NCBI GenBank assembly: GCA_025602905.1 | Contig: JAHLKI010000005.1 | Location: 1,054,001-1,118,000 of the forward strand | Reading direction: 5' to 3' | DNA from: Phlyctochytrium arcticum | Lineage: Eukaryota > Chytridiomycota > Chytridiomycetes > Chytridiales > Chytridiaceae | Length of the DNA stretch: 64,000 nucleotides | Shown: positions 11,521 through 24,139 of the stretch, in pieces | How the letters are laid out: each line of letters opens with the position of its first letter | Position numbering within the stretch: the stretch's first letter is position 1 | Made by a program: the position numbers and the translations under genes | Notes under the pieces: model-generated | Seen by the model: the letters and a program-made list of their open reading frames with translations, nothing else | What the model was told of the DNA's origin: nothing | Databases searched by the model: none

Positions 11521-12093
11521 TTATTTTGGTCTACGTTTGCGAGGCTGGACTAGTTCAAAGCCATCCTCATCGATGACTGGCTCTGGCCTTGAAGTATTAC
11601 TGTTGTCCACATCCATGGCTTGTCCCGCTTGGTTTGATTCGGAGCTCGCAGTTGGGTTCTCATCATTGCCCTCATCACCATCGTCGTCCGAAGAGTCGTC
11701 ATGATTTCCTTGCCGGGACTGTATTGGCGGGTGGCCTCGAGCCTGCTCCTTGATAGCGAGAGCTCGATCCACTTTCCCCTCGGTCATAATTTCCTTGTAA
11801 AGAGCAACCAAGGTCTCCCCAATTTGCTCCGGACTGCCATCATCCAGTTCAGCGTTGAAAATCTCATCGAAAAAGTCCTTCAGATTCTCAGCAATCTCAT
11901 GAGCCATGACCGCCGTTGTGTATTTCTCAAAGAACTCGCAAGTGTGTTCCCACAGCTCTTGCGCACGCTCGGTTGTTCCGTGTCCTGCCATTTGATGATC
12001 CAAAGCAAGTTGCAAGGCGGTCCATTGTTGAAAAACGAGCTGCACCGTCTCGGTAAACAGCTCCCAGCTTGGTTGCTGTTGTTGTGCGTCCAT
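11521..12093 (-). CDS. TSR2: Pre-rRNA-processing protein TSR2
   Basis: This single-exon gene codes 190 residues. TSR2 is the escort chaperone that binds free ribosomal protein eS26 and delivers it to the pre-40S particle. The N-terminal helices FTETVQLVFQQWTALQLALD and the GxGTTERAQELWEHTCEFF segment fit the family's WGG-type domain. The C-terminal third is acidic (DDSSDDDGDEGNDEN), ending in a short conserved-looking DEDGFELVQPRKRRPK, again typical of TSR2. The start codon is 134 bp from the divergent SHQ1 start, so the two ribosome/snoRNP assembly genes probably share a promoter region. Confidence 0.88.
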   Translation of the reverse strand: MDAQQQQPSWELFTETVQLVFQQWTALQLALDHQMAGHGTTERAQELWEHTCEFFEKYTTAVMAHEIAENLKDFFDEIFNAELDDGSPEQIGETLVALYKEIMTEGKVDRALAIKEQARGHPPIQSRQGNHDDSSDDDGDEGNDENPTASSESNQAGQAMDVDNSNTSRPEPVIDEDGFELVQPRKRRPK

Positions 12094-12227
12094 CTCTAGC
12101 GATTCTATCTAAAGATTGTAGTGCTGGCAAAACCAAAATTGTTTGAAGTATTTTTGTCAAGCCACACCGACTGGAGCAAACACATTTTGGTTTGCGTGGG
12201 CAGCCAAGTTCGCAAAACTGTCACAAA

Positions 12228-14032
12228 ATGCTTACTCCGACTTTTCGCTTGACTCAAGACGACAACATCGTTACGGTCATAATCAAATGTCCATATATCA
12301 AGGTAGCAATTGTTCTATCTGTGCTGAAAGAGCGTTGCCTAACCTTGTCTTACAGTCCCAGGACATTGAGTTCTTTATTGAGGGACCAGAGTTCAAGTTC
12401 TATGCAAAGCCATACTTTCTTAGGTATATTATCAAAAACGTTTTCGGAATCAAGCATTGCCTAAAGCGCTTTTCCCCGGTAGGCTCCAATTGCCAGGCTC
12501 CATAGTGGAAGATGGGCGGGAAAAGGCTGTATATGATGTCGGCGTTGGTGAAATCACGTTACAACTACCAAAGGCGACCCCGGGGGAAGTGTTTGCGGAT
12601 CTGGATTTGCTCACAAAGCTGATGGCGCCAAGAAATACTACTTTACCTCAAGAAAATGGGACTAGCACACCGCGCCCCCTCATTGAAGTATTGGAATCAA
12701 GATCTGTAGGACTGGAGAGTGACGGTCCATCAGTACGCCTATCTGCTAATGAAGTAGAGGAGATGGATTGGGACTATCCGCAGACAATACCAGATGAGCC
12801 GGTACTTTTGTTTGCCACAATCCTCGCTCATGGCCAAGTGATTAACTTCCGTCATTTGTAGGAGTTGCAAACAAAAGCAAAATATGGCTTCAACAATCAA
12901 TACAGCGGCTACGGGGATCACATAGGTCAACTCATGCAGGAGATTTCAGACATTTCTAATTTGGAAACGTCAACGCCCGCATCACGTCGTGATGAACGAT
13001 TGGAGAGAGAAAATGCAAAGTTTGACGACGAATATTACATGTATGTGGTACTTGCACCATTTCAAAAATTTCCAAGGCTGAGCCATTGTACAGAGCCGAC
13101 TTTCTCAATCAAGATGTTATCGAACCAATTCTGAAGTTCAAACCAAAGTCCTGGAAACTGTTGAAGAAAGTTCAAACATCGCGCGAATCTGGCTCAGGTT
13201 CGTATGCAATAACTCTGTCAGCAGATGGCCGAATAGCTGATCGAATGATTTGGTTTTCAGAAGGGACTCCAGCTTCTGTAGAAGTGTCACTTTCCGAGGA
13301 AGATTTGGAAATGATGCGCGTGCTGCCAAATAAACAATGTACGTTGAAAGATTCTGAGTACCGCAACTGATCTCGGGTTAAAACTCCTCAATTGCAGATC
13401 TGCTAGATGATGAAAAATCTACATATCTAGGACTTGTGGACATTATTTTTGCCTACTGCTATAATCATCGAACCACCGAAGGGGAAAACACAGTTGAATC
13501 ACCATGGACTGTAGCCAAATTGAGCTCCACCCTCGCCTGCTTTGAAGTAAGTATATTCACCTTGTCCTCTTCTCCTAGTACCAACCACAAACAAAATGTA
13601 GTCATTCCATGGGCTTCGGGAAGTTATTGTAGCATGTATACGGCGTTCGCTCGCCTATCCCCTATACAGAAATTTTGCGCTGGCCCTCCGCTGCCTCGAA
13701 GATGTGGCCGTCATGTTCAAATTGGGGAAGCGGTCTCTATTATCCGGTCTATTAGAGGTGAAGCGACTCATCGGGGGCGATGATCGTATGTATGTTTTAA
13801 GCCGCCTTTGGCTTGATGACTACTGTGTATGGATACAGCAGGCCAGGTAAAGCATCAGTCGAGCTCAAGCGCGTTATGTTACTGATCTTGCGGCTTTCAC
13901 AGTGACCATATGCTAGCCTCGCTCGGTAGTGAGTTGAATCACATCCGAATCGAAAAGCAGGAAATTGGATGGAACTTGGAGGAGCTGGAAAGCCAGGCCG
14001 CAGCCTTGCGTGAAGAAGATTCGGAAACCTAG
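12228..14032 (+). CDS. SHQ1: H/ACA snoRNP assembly factor SHQ1
   Basis: SHQ1 chaperones the pseudouridine synthase dyskerin/Cbf5 before H/ACA RNP assembly. The N-terminal CS-like domain starts MLTPTFRLTQDDNIVTVIIK and continues IEFFIEGPEFKFYAKPYFLR and LPGSIVEDGREKAVYDV, spread over exons with short introns. The SHQ1-specific helical domain follows: KYGFNNQYSGYG, YLGLVDIIFAYCYNHRTTEG, SFHGLREVIVACIRRSLAYP and LYRNFALALRCLEDV. The last exon ends EIGWNLEELESQ and then ALREEDSET before TAG. Splice sites near 13851 (AG then GTAAAG) and the CTTTCACAG acceptor support the final junction. The stop lies only 4 bases from the stop of the convergent CENP-I gene. Confidence 0.88.
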
Positions 14033-14036
14033 GTAC

Positions 14037-16831
14037 TCAGCCCAGAGAATTGCCGGGACTCGTACCCGTCGAGGAAACTCGATTGTCGCGAAACTCCACA
14101 AGGGAGCGGAGGGAAGAGAACATGAAGTAGTAGAAACCCGTAAAGCCGCGCTCCTTGAGGAACTCCAGGAGATATACGCGCCAATCCTGATAGTGCATGG
14201 TTGGATCCTAATCAAAATTAGCGATACTTGCCAAATAGGGAGAGAATGAGAAGATCCTACCGGCAAGGAACTAATGACTTTCGCAGTGACTGGTGCGTGG
14301 TCAATAGCCAATCCCAACTGAGCTCGACATAGCTGCGGTAGCTTTAGCTCGTGATAGACTTAGCCTTAGGATTATGAATACCTTTGCGTACTCTGCCGCG
14401 AAGGACAAGAGGGATGGTGCGAAGGCGAGATTATATAGGCGACATATTTCGACATGATTGTTGGCCGCATCTTTTACAAGTGCCTCTGACGCGAGACTAG
14501 AAAAGTATATTAGACATAGCAATGTAAAGTTCTCCGCTTTGACTCCTACCGCGACATCCCGAAGCTCTTCGACAGGGGATGATTGTTGATAAACGCCTTG
14601 TTTCTCCAAACAAAATCACATATATCCATAATGTAAGAGTTGAGTTGGTCCAGATCTCGTAAGTGCGCGTCGGCCTCCAGCCCGTTGATCGTCCCGATAT
14701 TTCCAAATGTTTCATACAACTCCTTGTAACTTAACAAACATCAGTTTATCCCACAACACACGTATGCAGTAAAAGTAAGCTTACTCGGCCACAACGCTGG
14801 TGATCCGGGAGAGCGACATTCCGGAGCTGCCGAAGAAGAGTCTGTTGAGGAGAGCAGTACAGGGCAAAGGAACTTGCGGTGCGGCCGAATTGAGAAATAT
14901 TGTCGAGACTGATTCATAAAAGCGGAGTGATGCGTTCTGCAGGATAATACTATCATTTTCGACCTTGCGCGTTCCTCAACTTAGTTACAGATGGAGGAGC
15001 AAACAGATCTTTCCTTACCATTAAAGATACTAACAGAAATCCCTCCATTGATTTCACGATATGCTGAATGATTTGCTGTCTCCCATCTGCTTCTCCAGGT
15101 CCTGGTGGCTTCTCGGCAACTCGTACAATTAATTCCGTCAGCATTCGAACGAAGCCAGCCTACGTATTCCAGAAAGTCAATATCCAAGAAAAACTTTTGG
15201 ACCGGTTGTATTACCTTTGAGTCGGGCGCCGCAAATATATACGTTCTGAGGAGTTTCTGTATCGTCCCTCTGATTGATTCTGTACACGTTGAGGACCTTG
15301 GTCAAGGTAAATTTTTGGTTGCGCTTACCATGGTTTCCCTCAGAAAGAAGTAATGCAAATATTGAGAAAGCCTCTTGAGTATTTGTGGATCCATCATAAA
15401 GACGAGCAAACAAGCGCAACTCCTCTTCCAACCCCGGGACAAGTCCCTGCGTGAATTACCCATAAGCGGATTGAAGTCTGAAGGGTAATGCATCCAGCTA
15501 CTGTACATTTGTGGCATGGCAGGCGAATCCAAGGTCCTCCACACGCGGTTTGGCTCTCAAGTTTGCCGACCAGCGGCTTTCGGACGATGACAGGAGCAGG
15601 CGCAACAGTTGAGCTTGTAACTTTCTCAAATCTTGAAAAGAAAGTCAGTTGCCGCTCAGAATTCATTGCAAGCCCTTGCTCACATTTTTGATTTAGTGCA
15701 TGTTGCAAGTGATCGATGATCACAAGAATATCCTCGGGATCTTCCTGGAAATCTTTGCTAAAAAAGCCAAGTAGCTCGGTATCATCTACGGTGCTTGTCT
15801 TTGCAGTCAATTTCCTCGACTTGATTGGTCTGGATTTTTCACACTATACAGGGAACGGGTGAGTTTTAAGACGAATCTCCACCATGTCCTACCCCCATAC
15901 CACTTTTGTGTTCTCGCTTGATTTAGATGTCTTCCCGCTGGTATACAGCTGTAGCAATCGGCAAAGCGATATTTGGGGAGTATTTGACTCAGCGTATGCG
16001 GCACGTCTGAATGTCGGGTTAACAACCAGCGTATTTTAATAGTCCAGGGAGCTCTCACAATTTTGCAACTCGACTGTCTGTAACATGACTCGGACGGAAG
16101 ACACGGCAGAGAAGACCGGCGACAGCACATCTAACAACATTCATTTCGGTTAGAATTTCCTGCGTGCGCTGCGCACAATGATTGACATTTCACCGGAGAT
16201 ATGGTACCGAAAGTAACTTGAAAAGGAAGGGGTAGTAGCTCTGAATTACTTTAAGCAGATCCTCATCGCGGAGGAAATGGACATATTTGGACAACCATTC
16301 CAGTAAAGAAATCTGTCAAATGTATACTGGTTTGAAACACTTATGGGATTTAGGCCAGGGGACGACCTTACCTTGATGTTGTTGGTTGAGCGTTTACCTC
16401 TTCGACCCACGTAAGCCAAGAGAGACTGAACGGAAGCAAGTGCGATACTGTCATTCGGGGCGGTGATTGATAGCAGTCTGAGCCGCAAATTTACATCTGT
16501 GTTTGATTTATCAACAAATGATATAGCTAGGTAGTTCAACACTAAGCATACCGAGATCATCGTGTAGTGTGACTTCCAATAAGTCATGAATCTCAGATCT
16601 ATCAAAGCCCTCTCCTTGATGTGCGCAAAGTTGACCTATCAGCAAAGCCCGTTCCTGGGCCGAAGAGCGATCTTTTCCACCACGATTCAATCCAGACACC
16701 CGGCAGGCACCTGTAAGCTCAACGGTCAGTTGATGAGAATTTCTAACAGAAGTACCAAGCGCACCTATGACAGAGCTATGCAGTCTTATTACTAGCGACC
16801 GCCGAGAACTACGAAGGCCAGCTCGCCGCAT
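14037..16831 (-). CDS. Centromere protein I / Mis6 homologue
   Basis: CENP-I (fungal Mis6/Ctf3) is an inner-kinetochore CCAN subunit that helps load and hold CENP-A chromatin. The gene is split into many short exons. The N-terminal part has the Mis6 helical repeats: RALLIGQLCAHQGEGFDRSE, LRLRLLSITAPNDSIALASV, ISLLEWLSKYVHFLRDEDLL and the VIQSYYPFLFKLLSVPYLR segment. Near the C terminus LNSYIMDICDFVWRNKAF matches the family's conserved DICNxLWRxRAF. The final exon ends in MFSSLRSLVEFRDNRV before TGA. I started at ATG 16829-16831, the first in frame. Internal exon borders are not all resolved. It is divergent from SDHC, 185 bp away. Confidence 0.75.
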
Positions 16832-17016
16832 CTTGCAAAAATGACAGTCGCGTTCTGGCAAAATGTTGAACGACTGTCAATTTGAGTGAATTGCCCGCAC
16901 GTGACGACCAGTGACTGCGCCGATCTCGCTCCACTCGAACGATTTGCAAGTCCCGAAGATACCCGGCGTTGGCTGTCACCACTAAGGCACATTATCAGAT
17001 TTTCAATCGAGCCAAG

Positions 17017-17811
17017 ATGAACCTCTGCGCAAGAGTCAACTATGCGGCCGTGAGCAAGTGTCTACCTCATCCAAGTTCGTCTGCGATGTTAATACTGCTT
17101 GTTTCAGTCCTAACTGCTCTATTAGGTGTGGGGCGAAGTGCTTTCGCCAGACCTGGCTTTTTCACCCCCCGGCTTTCCCACTCAAAGTAAGAGTCGCTCT
17201 CTCTATTACGTGCGAAGACCTGGTCCTAACAAAACACAGGTTCAGCGCAAGCTGTATCCCCCGTCGACATGTTGATGTGAACGATCCTGATGCGGCCAAA
17301 CCAACTTTGGAAGTGGATTCTTATGCCAAATCGGAGCGGTTGGGCCGACCAATGTCTCCACACTTGACAATCTACCAGATTCAGCAGCAAATGTACATGT
17401 CTGTGACCCATCGTATTACCGGAGCCGGGCTTGGATCGCGTAAGTTGCAATAGGCGGCTGCGTTCGTCCATCCCGCTAATCATCTACAAAAGTCTTCTAC
17501 TTTGGAGCTATCTGGTATGCTGTAGCTCCCTATTCATCTGCGGAAGTCGTTAGTCTTGTCCACTCCCTCCCACCATCCGTGCTGTTCGCCGGAAAGTTCA
17601 TCATCGCGTGGCCCCTTGTCTACCATACCCTCACCGGAATCAGGCACTTGGTAAGTAGCGATCGATGTGTATTTCATTAATTGTACATTACTCATGTGTC
17701 GAAAAGTTCTGGGATACCGCCAAGCTCTTGACAATGCCAGCAGTTTTCAAAAGTGGTTATTTGATCATTGGAGGAAGTGTTCTTGGCGCCACGTACTTCG
17801 CCCTCCAGTAA
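17017..17811 (+). CDS. SDHC: Succinate dehydrogenase cytochrome b560 subunit
   Basis: This is the inner-membrane anchor subunit of respiratory complex II, which binds haem b and ubiquinone together with SDHD. Five exons are inferred. The first two give an Arg/Ser/Ala-rich presequence (NLCARVNYAAVSKC, then RSAFARPGFFTPRLSHSK). The mature part starts with the signature RLGRPMSPHLTIYQ and SVTHRITGAGL, containing the quinone-site Ser and Arg. Three membrane segments follow, including FIIAWPLVYHTLTGIRHL with the haem-ligand His, and GSVLGATYFALQ at the end. The first donor was set at GTTCGT because only this keeps the presequence in frame; the same donor occurs in the nearby Alba gene. Confidence 0.9.
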
Positions 17812-17846
17812 ATTGCCCTGCAACATTATATCATTTATCAATATTA

Positions 17847-20800
17847 TCAGCTGCGTAACAATTGTGCCACTTGATGGATTTTCTCCATTACTTGCGGAAA
17901 GACTGCCCCAACACTTTCATTGATTAGAGCTTGAAAATATTTGATAGCATCCTCATCTGACAAATCGAGGCGGAACCGTTCTTGCACCTAAATAACGCGT
18001 TTAAATTTCTGAAAGCCTCCAATATGCACTTGAGCCGAGATATCTACCTTGAGAACTGCTTTGTCGGGTTCGATGGCGATATCAGGAACATTAGCTTTGA
18101 CCATCAGTGAAAACAAATTCAAAATGAGATTTGCATTCTTTCTGAGGCTGTTGAAGGCAATAAAGCAGTAAGACTTGAACTTCTGATAAGCTGGCGAAGA
18201 GGCCCCTCCCATCGTCTCAACCATTTCACGACTGAGTTTCATGGGGGGCGGGAAAGGCTTTGGATCTCTTCCCAAAATGAAGCTGAAGTCGATATGGAAT
18301 AATTCCCCTGTTGCCCCTCATTAGTACATGCTATCAGATGCAACAAGCAGTGTGATAGTCATGCCTGAAGTAGTCAATAAAACGTTATCGAGATGGCGAT
18401 CACCAATTCCAAGTAGGTACGTGATGACACAATATCCAGCTGGTAAGCATCGTTAGGAAGCCTTTGCAGTCGAATTGAGTTTGAGCTATACGCACCAGTA
18501 CTTCTAATATATGTGTCGACGACGTGACCAGGGATGGGGCGATTGGAAGTGGAATTTGAGACATTATGCTCCCTCAAATAATTTATGAGACTGCCTGATT
18601 CCGTCAGAATGGTCGCCAGTGGTAACGATTCGATAAATTGCACCATTCCTTGAATTCTACTCAGTTTCTATAGTCAAAGAACGAGAACTAAGTGCACCAA
18701 CCCTGATCCGCCCCAGTGGCCAGCACTTTATACGGCGTCAGTTTGAGGTCAAGGTTCTCTTTGCGCAAGAGTTTGTCCATCAGCGTTATGATTTGGACGA
18801 CAAGCTGATCCTGTCTAAGATCATCCCCACTTTTGAAAATGATCTACTCGCAGAAGTAGTGAGACAATGATCGAGAAGTTATAATAACCTTTTGCGCACC
18901 GTATACTCCGACCCATCCAGGCAAGAGAAGGTCAACTTCAACGGTGACAATGCACTCTTAAAGACACTAGCGCGCTCTGTTCGCTCAAAAACTTAGACCT
19001 ATGGCCTCGTGGGGGTGACAGCGGACTTACCTGGTATGAGGCCGGTGACCTGCACCTGGGCGTCGAGTGGAAGAGGTAGAGGAGGAAATGAGAGTAAGCC
19101 TCTTTTCGAATCCGATATAGCACTCTGCAGTTGTTGAATCTATATGTTGCACATTAGGAAGAGCCGCATGAATGTTTCTAATCCAAGGAAGAACCTTTTT
19201 TGGTCGCGACTCTTTAGATTGAGCCAATTTTGAAAGATCTGATAGAATGCGCACCAGCTCCCCTTGCCTTTTCAAAATATCTCGCCGCCTGACGCCTTCT
19301 GGGACCTATAGTGCTTGATTAGTAAAAAATCGACAGGCATACACGTGAAGATAAGCACCTCAACCATAACTTTCATGAACTGAAAAGCGACTTTGGCAAA
19401 TATCTTGCCAGATTGTTTATCTTCACACTCCACCATAAGATACCTGACGTGGGGTCAAATTACATTCCAAGTTGATGATGATCATCAGAAATACCAATGG
19501 AAGTTGTTGCCAAGTATCGGATTCTTGATTGATCGTTCAATCAGAAAGTCTGCCAATGGTGATGATGGTACCCCTCGTTCACCAAAGCCCTCAAATTTCA
19601 AAGCCTGCACGAGCTGGAGGAGATACAAATTAAGTTCCTAACAAGATATTAGCATACTGTACATAACTCCGTCGCTGGCGCTCTACCACTTACTTCGTCA
19701 TCTGCCTTGCGCAGTTGTCCAACAGCAAACATGCGAACGTTTGCATTTTCAAAAGCGGGCCCAAGCAACTCCAGAGCGTCTTCGACATCAATTTCAACCC
19801 AGGATTGAAGCAGATCTACCGCCTGTTTTACTTCAACCTGATCCGCCCAAACCACACATTTGAGGAATTTCGTTAATGCCTAGCTTGCGAGTTAATTGGC
19901 GTCTCAAATGACGAGAGAATTATATTACTTTCTTATCTCGGGTCAGATAAAATCGGAATTTCCACAGTAGATCCTTCTCCTCACTGGAAAGACTATACGT
20001 GGGAGGATAACGCAGTATTTTCTGCTTGGGGTCAGTAAAATTCATCAACAATTGCGCGGCAAACACCCACATTGAGCTCATCGCGTATTTTTGCGTTGGG
20101 CTTCAAGTCTCTATCCAGGGGACCGTTTCGATGACTTCTTGCCAGCTTTCGATGCTTATTCTCCACAGGATTATCCTTATACGCTTCGGGATCATGCACC
20201 AATTGCAAATTCAGATCTGGAGGTTTCGCGATTGGGATCGGTAATGCATAGTCCTGTACGCGACGATAAATAAGTGATCCAATATTTTGCACATGCGCTG
20301 CCTCCCACGTTTTCGTTATAAAGCAAGGGAAAGTCGAACTGAGGTAGGTCAATGAAGAGAAAGAGTTCGTTTTCATGCAAGTTCTCCGACTGGAGGAAAG
20401 GATATGAGCAAGACATGCAACGCTTGCTGCACAGGAAAGCAAACTGACACTGTTTATCTGCTCTATTCGTCGGAAAGCTAGACGGTCGAGCCAGTCCACC
20501 TTCGAGACATCCCCACGCTCATATTGACGCATAATCTGTGATAAAAGTCACGATCAGGCTATAGCACCTTTGAAGACGGTATTCGTACCTTCTCAAGTCG
20601 ACCCATTTCAGTTGGCTTAGCAATTTTACTTGGCGTGGATGAGTTAATCTGGCCATCGGCTATCACGTTTGGCCATAAGTGTAATCGATGTTTGCCTTGC
20701 TTGATTGCGCTGTAAATGCCACCAATGCAACATGAGTGCAACTCATGCACTCGGACCTGTGCAGTCATGCGTACCAGCTTTTTCCAAACAGCCGAAATGT

Positions 20801-21372
20801 CGTTCCTCCCAGTGGTACCGCTTTCCGAGGCGCACCGAAATCCCATACTGTAACCGCAAGTTGCGAAGATAAGGGCAAATCACAGTACTTGAGTGGGAAT
20901 GTGACCCATTCATTCCAGCTGCTACAGTATCAGACGGGTACTATCCTTGACGTAATACAGAAATCTCTCGTGCCGTCTTACTTGCATTTCGCACTAAAGG
21001 ACCGATAGGATGTTCGGATGGCTACGCAGAGAGCCTTATTGTCCGCGAACAGTTGTAATGTCACATAGTATTCGGCCCCTAATCTGATGTATTTATTTAT
21101 ACAATGAGCCATGAGACAAGGAGAAAAAGCATGCAAATGTAGTTTGCTCACCCACTAAGGCGATCCTTGTATCTCAGATGAACGTTGTCTAGAACCTCTT
21201 CAAATTTCTTGGGGCTCACACAACCGCCAAGAGACGCGCTGCACCACAGAGGTTTAGAACGGTGATTGGAGGTACTAAACGACAGTTTGTTCTACATTTT
21301 TACTCGGACAGGTCGATCAAGTTGAGTAGTTAGGCAGAAGGATAAGTCTTTGATTTGCGTGCGTGAGTCCAT
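17847..21372 (-). CDS. VPS34: Class III phosphatidylinositol 3-kinase
   Basis: VPS34 makes PtdIns3P on endosomes and autophagic membranes, in complex with VPS15 and Beclin/ATG6. The start [19 protein letters not shown] with VRVK splices to [15 protein letters not shown], the C2 domain. The C2 hallmark [20 protein letters not shown] follows, then EMGRLEK and [14 protein letters not shown], leading into the helical domain ([19 protein letters not shown]). The kinase domain shows [17 protein letters not shown], the catalytic loop [11 protein letters not shown] and the activation loop with [20 protein letters not shown]. The metal-binding motif reads DFS, not the usual DFG; Asp is kept. The C-terminal helix ([20 protein letters not shown]) essential for activity is intact. 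The stop is 35 bp from the SDHC stop (convergent). Confidence 0.92.
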
Positions 21373-21560
21373 AACTGCTGCTCCCTGCCATTCCTGGGAC
21401 CATTGGAAGTCGGAAGTTTGACATGTTGTCAGTCCAATATTTCATTTGCTGCATCTGGCGATATTGCTATCTGACTTGATTTGGTTAAATTGACCCGAGC
21501 GTAAAATCGGCTGTCACTTCCTTCTTGGATTTCACCCTGGATTTCACCGATTTTACCGAA

Positions 21561-23502
21561 ATGTCGATATCACCGCCTTCAAATAGAGGTCTACAGAAGC
21601 TGAATAGAGAACTGTTCAAGAAATCGTATGATTTAGTGGCTTTGAGAGTGCCTGCTTCGTCTTGCCGGGATGTTTTGACAGAGTTGCGCGGAAGGTTTGG
21701 GCCGAACAAAAAGTAGCTTTGAACATTCTATACTAAAATTTGCCACATGCAGAGGGCTTCTAGAGTTTCCAAGACTGAAATCCATTGTTGAAGACCCAAA
21801 AGATGTGGCCGATGGAATTCAAAGACGTGAGGCAAAGCGTCTAGTCTTATTAAGTCCGCATGTTGTCAAATCGCAAGGTATGAACCTCGACTACCCATTC
21901 GATTGGCTTTTTTTAATGATAGCCGCATCAGAACAGTTACCACCAAATGTCTCTTCTTTCGTGGATGCCCACAAACTTGAAATCACCAACTACGTGTTAC
22001 GGCTCGACTACGACTACTGGACGACAGGTATGATTGATGATTGAAGGAACGAGCAAAGCTTACATTTGCTATAGAACAAATTCTTCGGTCAATTTTGCCC
22101 GACGATCTCGAGGTTCCCAGTGCGTATGACTGCGTAGGACATATTGGTGTGTTGCTGAGAATCAGCGGTTTTCAGTTAAGACTTGGAACTAACTCACTGC
22201 ATAGCACATCTAAATTTGCGTGATGACCAACTTCCATTCAAGAATATCATCGGGCAGGTGTTGCTTGATGTACGTGAAGTGGTTGGTCACCGTAAAGTTA
22301 TGATACTGATGGGAGCTCTAGAAAAATAAGCACATCAGGACTGTCGTGAACAAAACAGGCAATATTGACACCACATACCGGTTTTTCCGCATGGAACTTT
22401 TGGCAGGTGTCGATGAAATGGTAGCAACCTTGGTGGGTATACAGAGTATCTCCTTCTTGTCCGAATTGCTCGTTTACCATTGTGCTAGAAAGAAAGCAAC
22501 TGCACCTTCCGGTTCGATTTCTCCAAAGTATACTGGAACTCCCGGTTGCAAACAGAACATTCAAGAATTGTCAAGAAATTCAAGCCTCAGGAATACATCT
22601 GTGATGTATTCGCTGGGGTAGGGCCATATGCTATGCCTGCAGCCAAGAACAGGAATTGTGTAGTGTTTGCGAATGACCTGAACCCGGCTAGCTACAAATA
22701 TCTCCTTAAGAACACTAAAGCCAATAAGGTAAATTTTGATTTTTTTGGACGAGGCACAGGAGCTGACGCTAATGTTACTATCTAGCTGGAGCATCTCGTC
22801 AAACCTTATAATATGGATGGATACGCGTTCATACAAGAGTCGGTCTCTTTCCTGAACGATCCCTCCATACTTAAGGAACTTGAGAGCAAGAAGCCGCGCG
22901 TAGGGCCCAAGGCCAACACAACGGGCGCAACGAAATCAGCCCCCGAGCCTGCCATACCCGAGAAGCATTTTATGTGGTTCAACCACTATGTTATGAACCT
23001 TCCAGATACTGCATTGGAATTTCTAGGTAAGCTTGTCCTCGCGTCGTCTGCCACTGGAATTGGGTACTAAGCCTATCAATAGGGGCGTTCCATGGTGTAT
23101 TGGCCGGAAAAGAAGACCTTATCACCCCTGCCCAGCTCCCTATGGTCCACTGCCACTGCTTCTCGAAATCCAAAGATCCCAAGGCCGATGTGATAGCAGT
23201 ACGTTCAATCTAAATAGCTAACAACTTAATTTCGTATTGATTTCCTTGTAGCGCGCGGAGGAGATCTTGAAGGTGTCCCTGGCTGATTGCGGTGTGGATG
23301 TCCATGACGTTCGAAATGTAGCTCCTAACAAGGAAATGATGTGTATTTCCTTTCGACTGCCAGCCAGTGTAGCATTTGGGAAACCCATTCCAAAAGAGTA
23401 AGAGCTAACCTGATTCTGTTCAGGAATCATCTACTAATTCTATGTCGTAGAGGCTCTGACTTGTGCGCTTCACCAGCGGCAAAGCGTACAAAATTGACGT
23501 AG
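21561..23502 (+). CDS. TRM5: tRNA (guanine37-N1)-methyltransferase
   Basis: TRM5 transfers a methyl group from S-adenosylmethionine to N1 of G37 next to the anticodon, preventing frameshifts. The first ATG in frame gives [18 protein letters not shown], the conserved family N terminus (PPxxRGxxxLDREx). The class I methyltransferase core is seen in [20 protein letters not shown] (motif I), [21 protein letters not shown] (motif II) and [14 protein letters not shown] (motif IV, NLP). A downstream part HCHCFSKSK and the C-terminal region with [17 protein letters not shown] follow. At least five short introns interrupt it. The last exon ends AAKRTKLT before TAG. A second gene copy for the mitochondrion is not seen. 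Confidence 0.9.
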
Positions 23503-23742
23503 TTTAAAGACTAAACAGTAGCTAGTTTTTAACAAGGAGAGACAGATTCATTCATCGAAGGATAGATCATTTTTTGATTTACGGCTCCTGAGCCATTCTC
23601 ATCGGAAATCACCAGATGTACATAAGATAGGAACCCTAAGTGTAAATTTACGAAAGTCAAAGATATCAATACTGAATAACAGCACGTTAGCCTCGAATAG
23701 GAGCTGGGCCCTGTTGATTCGCGTAACGCTGCTTAACGCTGT

Positions 23743-24061
23743 TCAACCTGAGCGGTCGCCTTCTCCATCTCCCCAAAGCATCTCATTGTTGTATACTCGT
23801 AAGATGTTCTCGCAGATCTTTTCTTCTCCCCCGATTTTCATTCCCTGTGTGTGTCCCGTAGCCTGCAATCAGTTGTAGAACGTGAAGGCAGTTCGTGTGA
23901 CGCCGATTTCGGCGTGAAATCGAAACAGTGTGGTATGCCGTTTGGGATCTAATGCCCGCATTGCCACATACTTGCTGGATGAATCCACTCGCCATCATCG
24001 CAATTTGGTAGCCTAAATGAACTAAGTTTGGATAGTGCGTGTTCTCGTCCGCAATCTCCAC
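23743..24061 (-). CDS. Unidentified gene, 3' exons
   Basis: The reverse strand shows conserved-looking coding sequence: NTHYPNLVHLGYQIAMMASG in one exon, then ALDPKRHTTLFRFHAEIGVT and AFTFYN, spliced to QGMKIGGEEKICENILRVYN and a stop at 23743-23745. A GTATGTGG donor follows SGFIQQ. The 5' part is missing: 78 bp upstream lie only a few codons before transposon copy B begins. In the un-inverted arrangement the upstream sequence would be 1160-1701. I do not recognise the family. It could be a complete short gene or one cut by the insertion. Confidence 0.4.
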
Positions 24062-24131
24062 CGTGTGGTGTATTGATTAGAGAGGTCCCTCTGGCATCCC
24101 CAGGGCCCCCCTAATCACTACACACTGTTGG

Positions 24132-24139
24132 TATCACAC
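24132..24139. repeat. 8-bp target duplication half, TATCACAC
   Basis: It abuts the 5' end of transposon copy B and is the reverse complement of GTGTGATA at 1694-1701. Confidence 0.8.
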
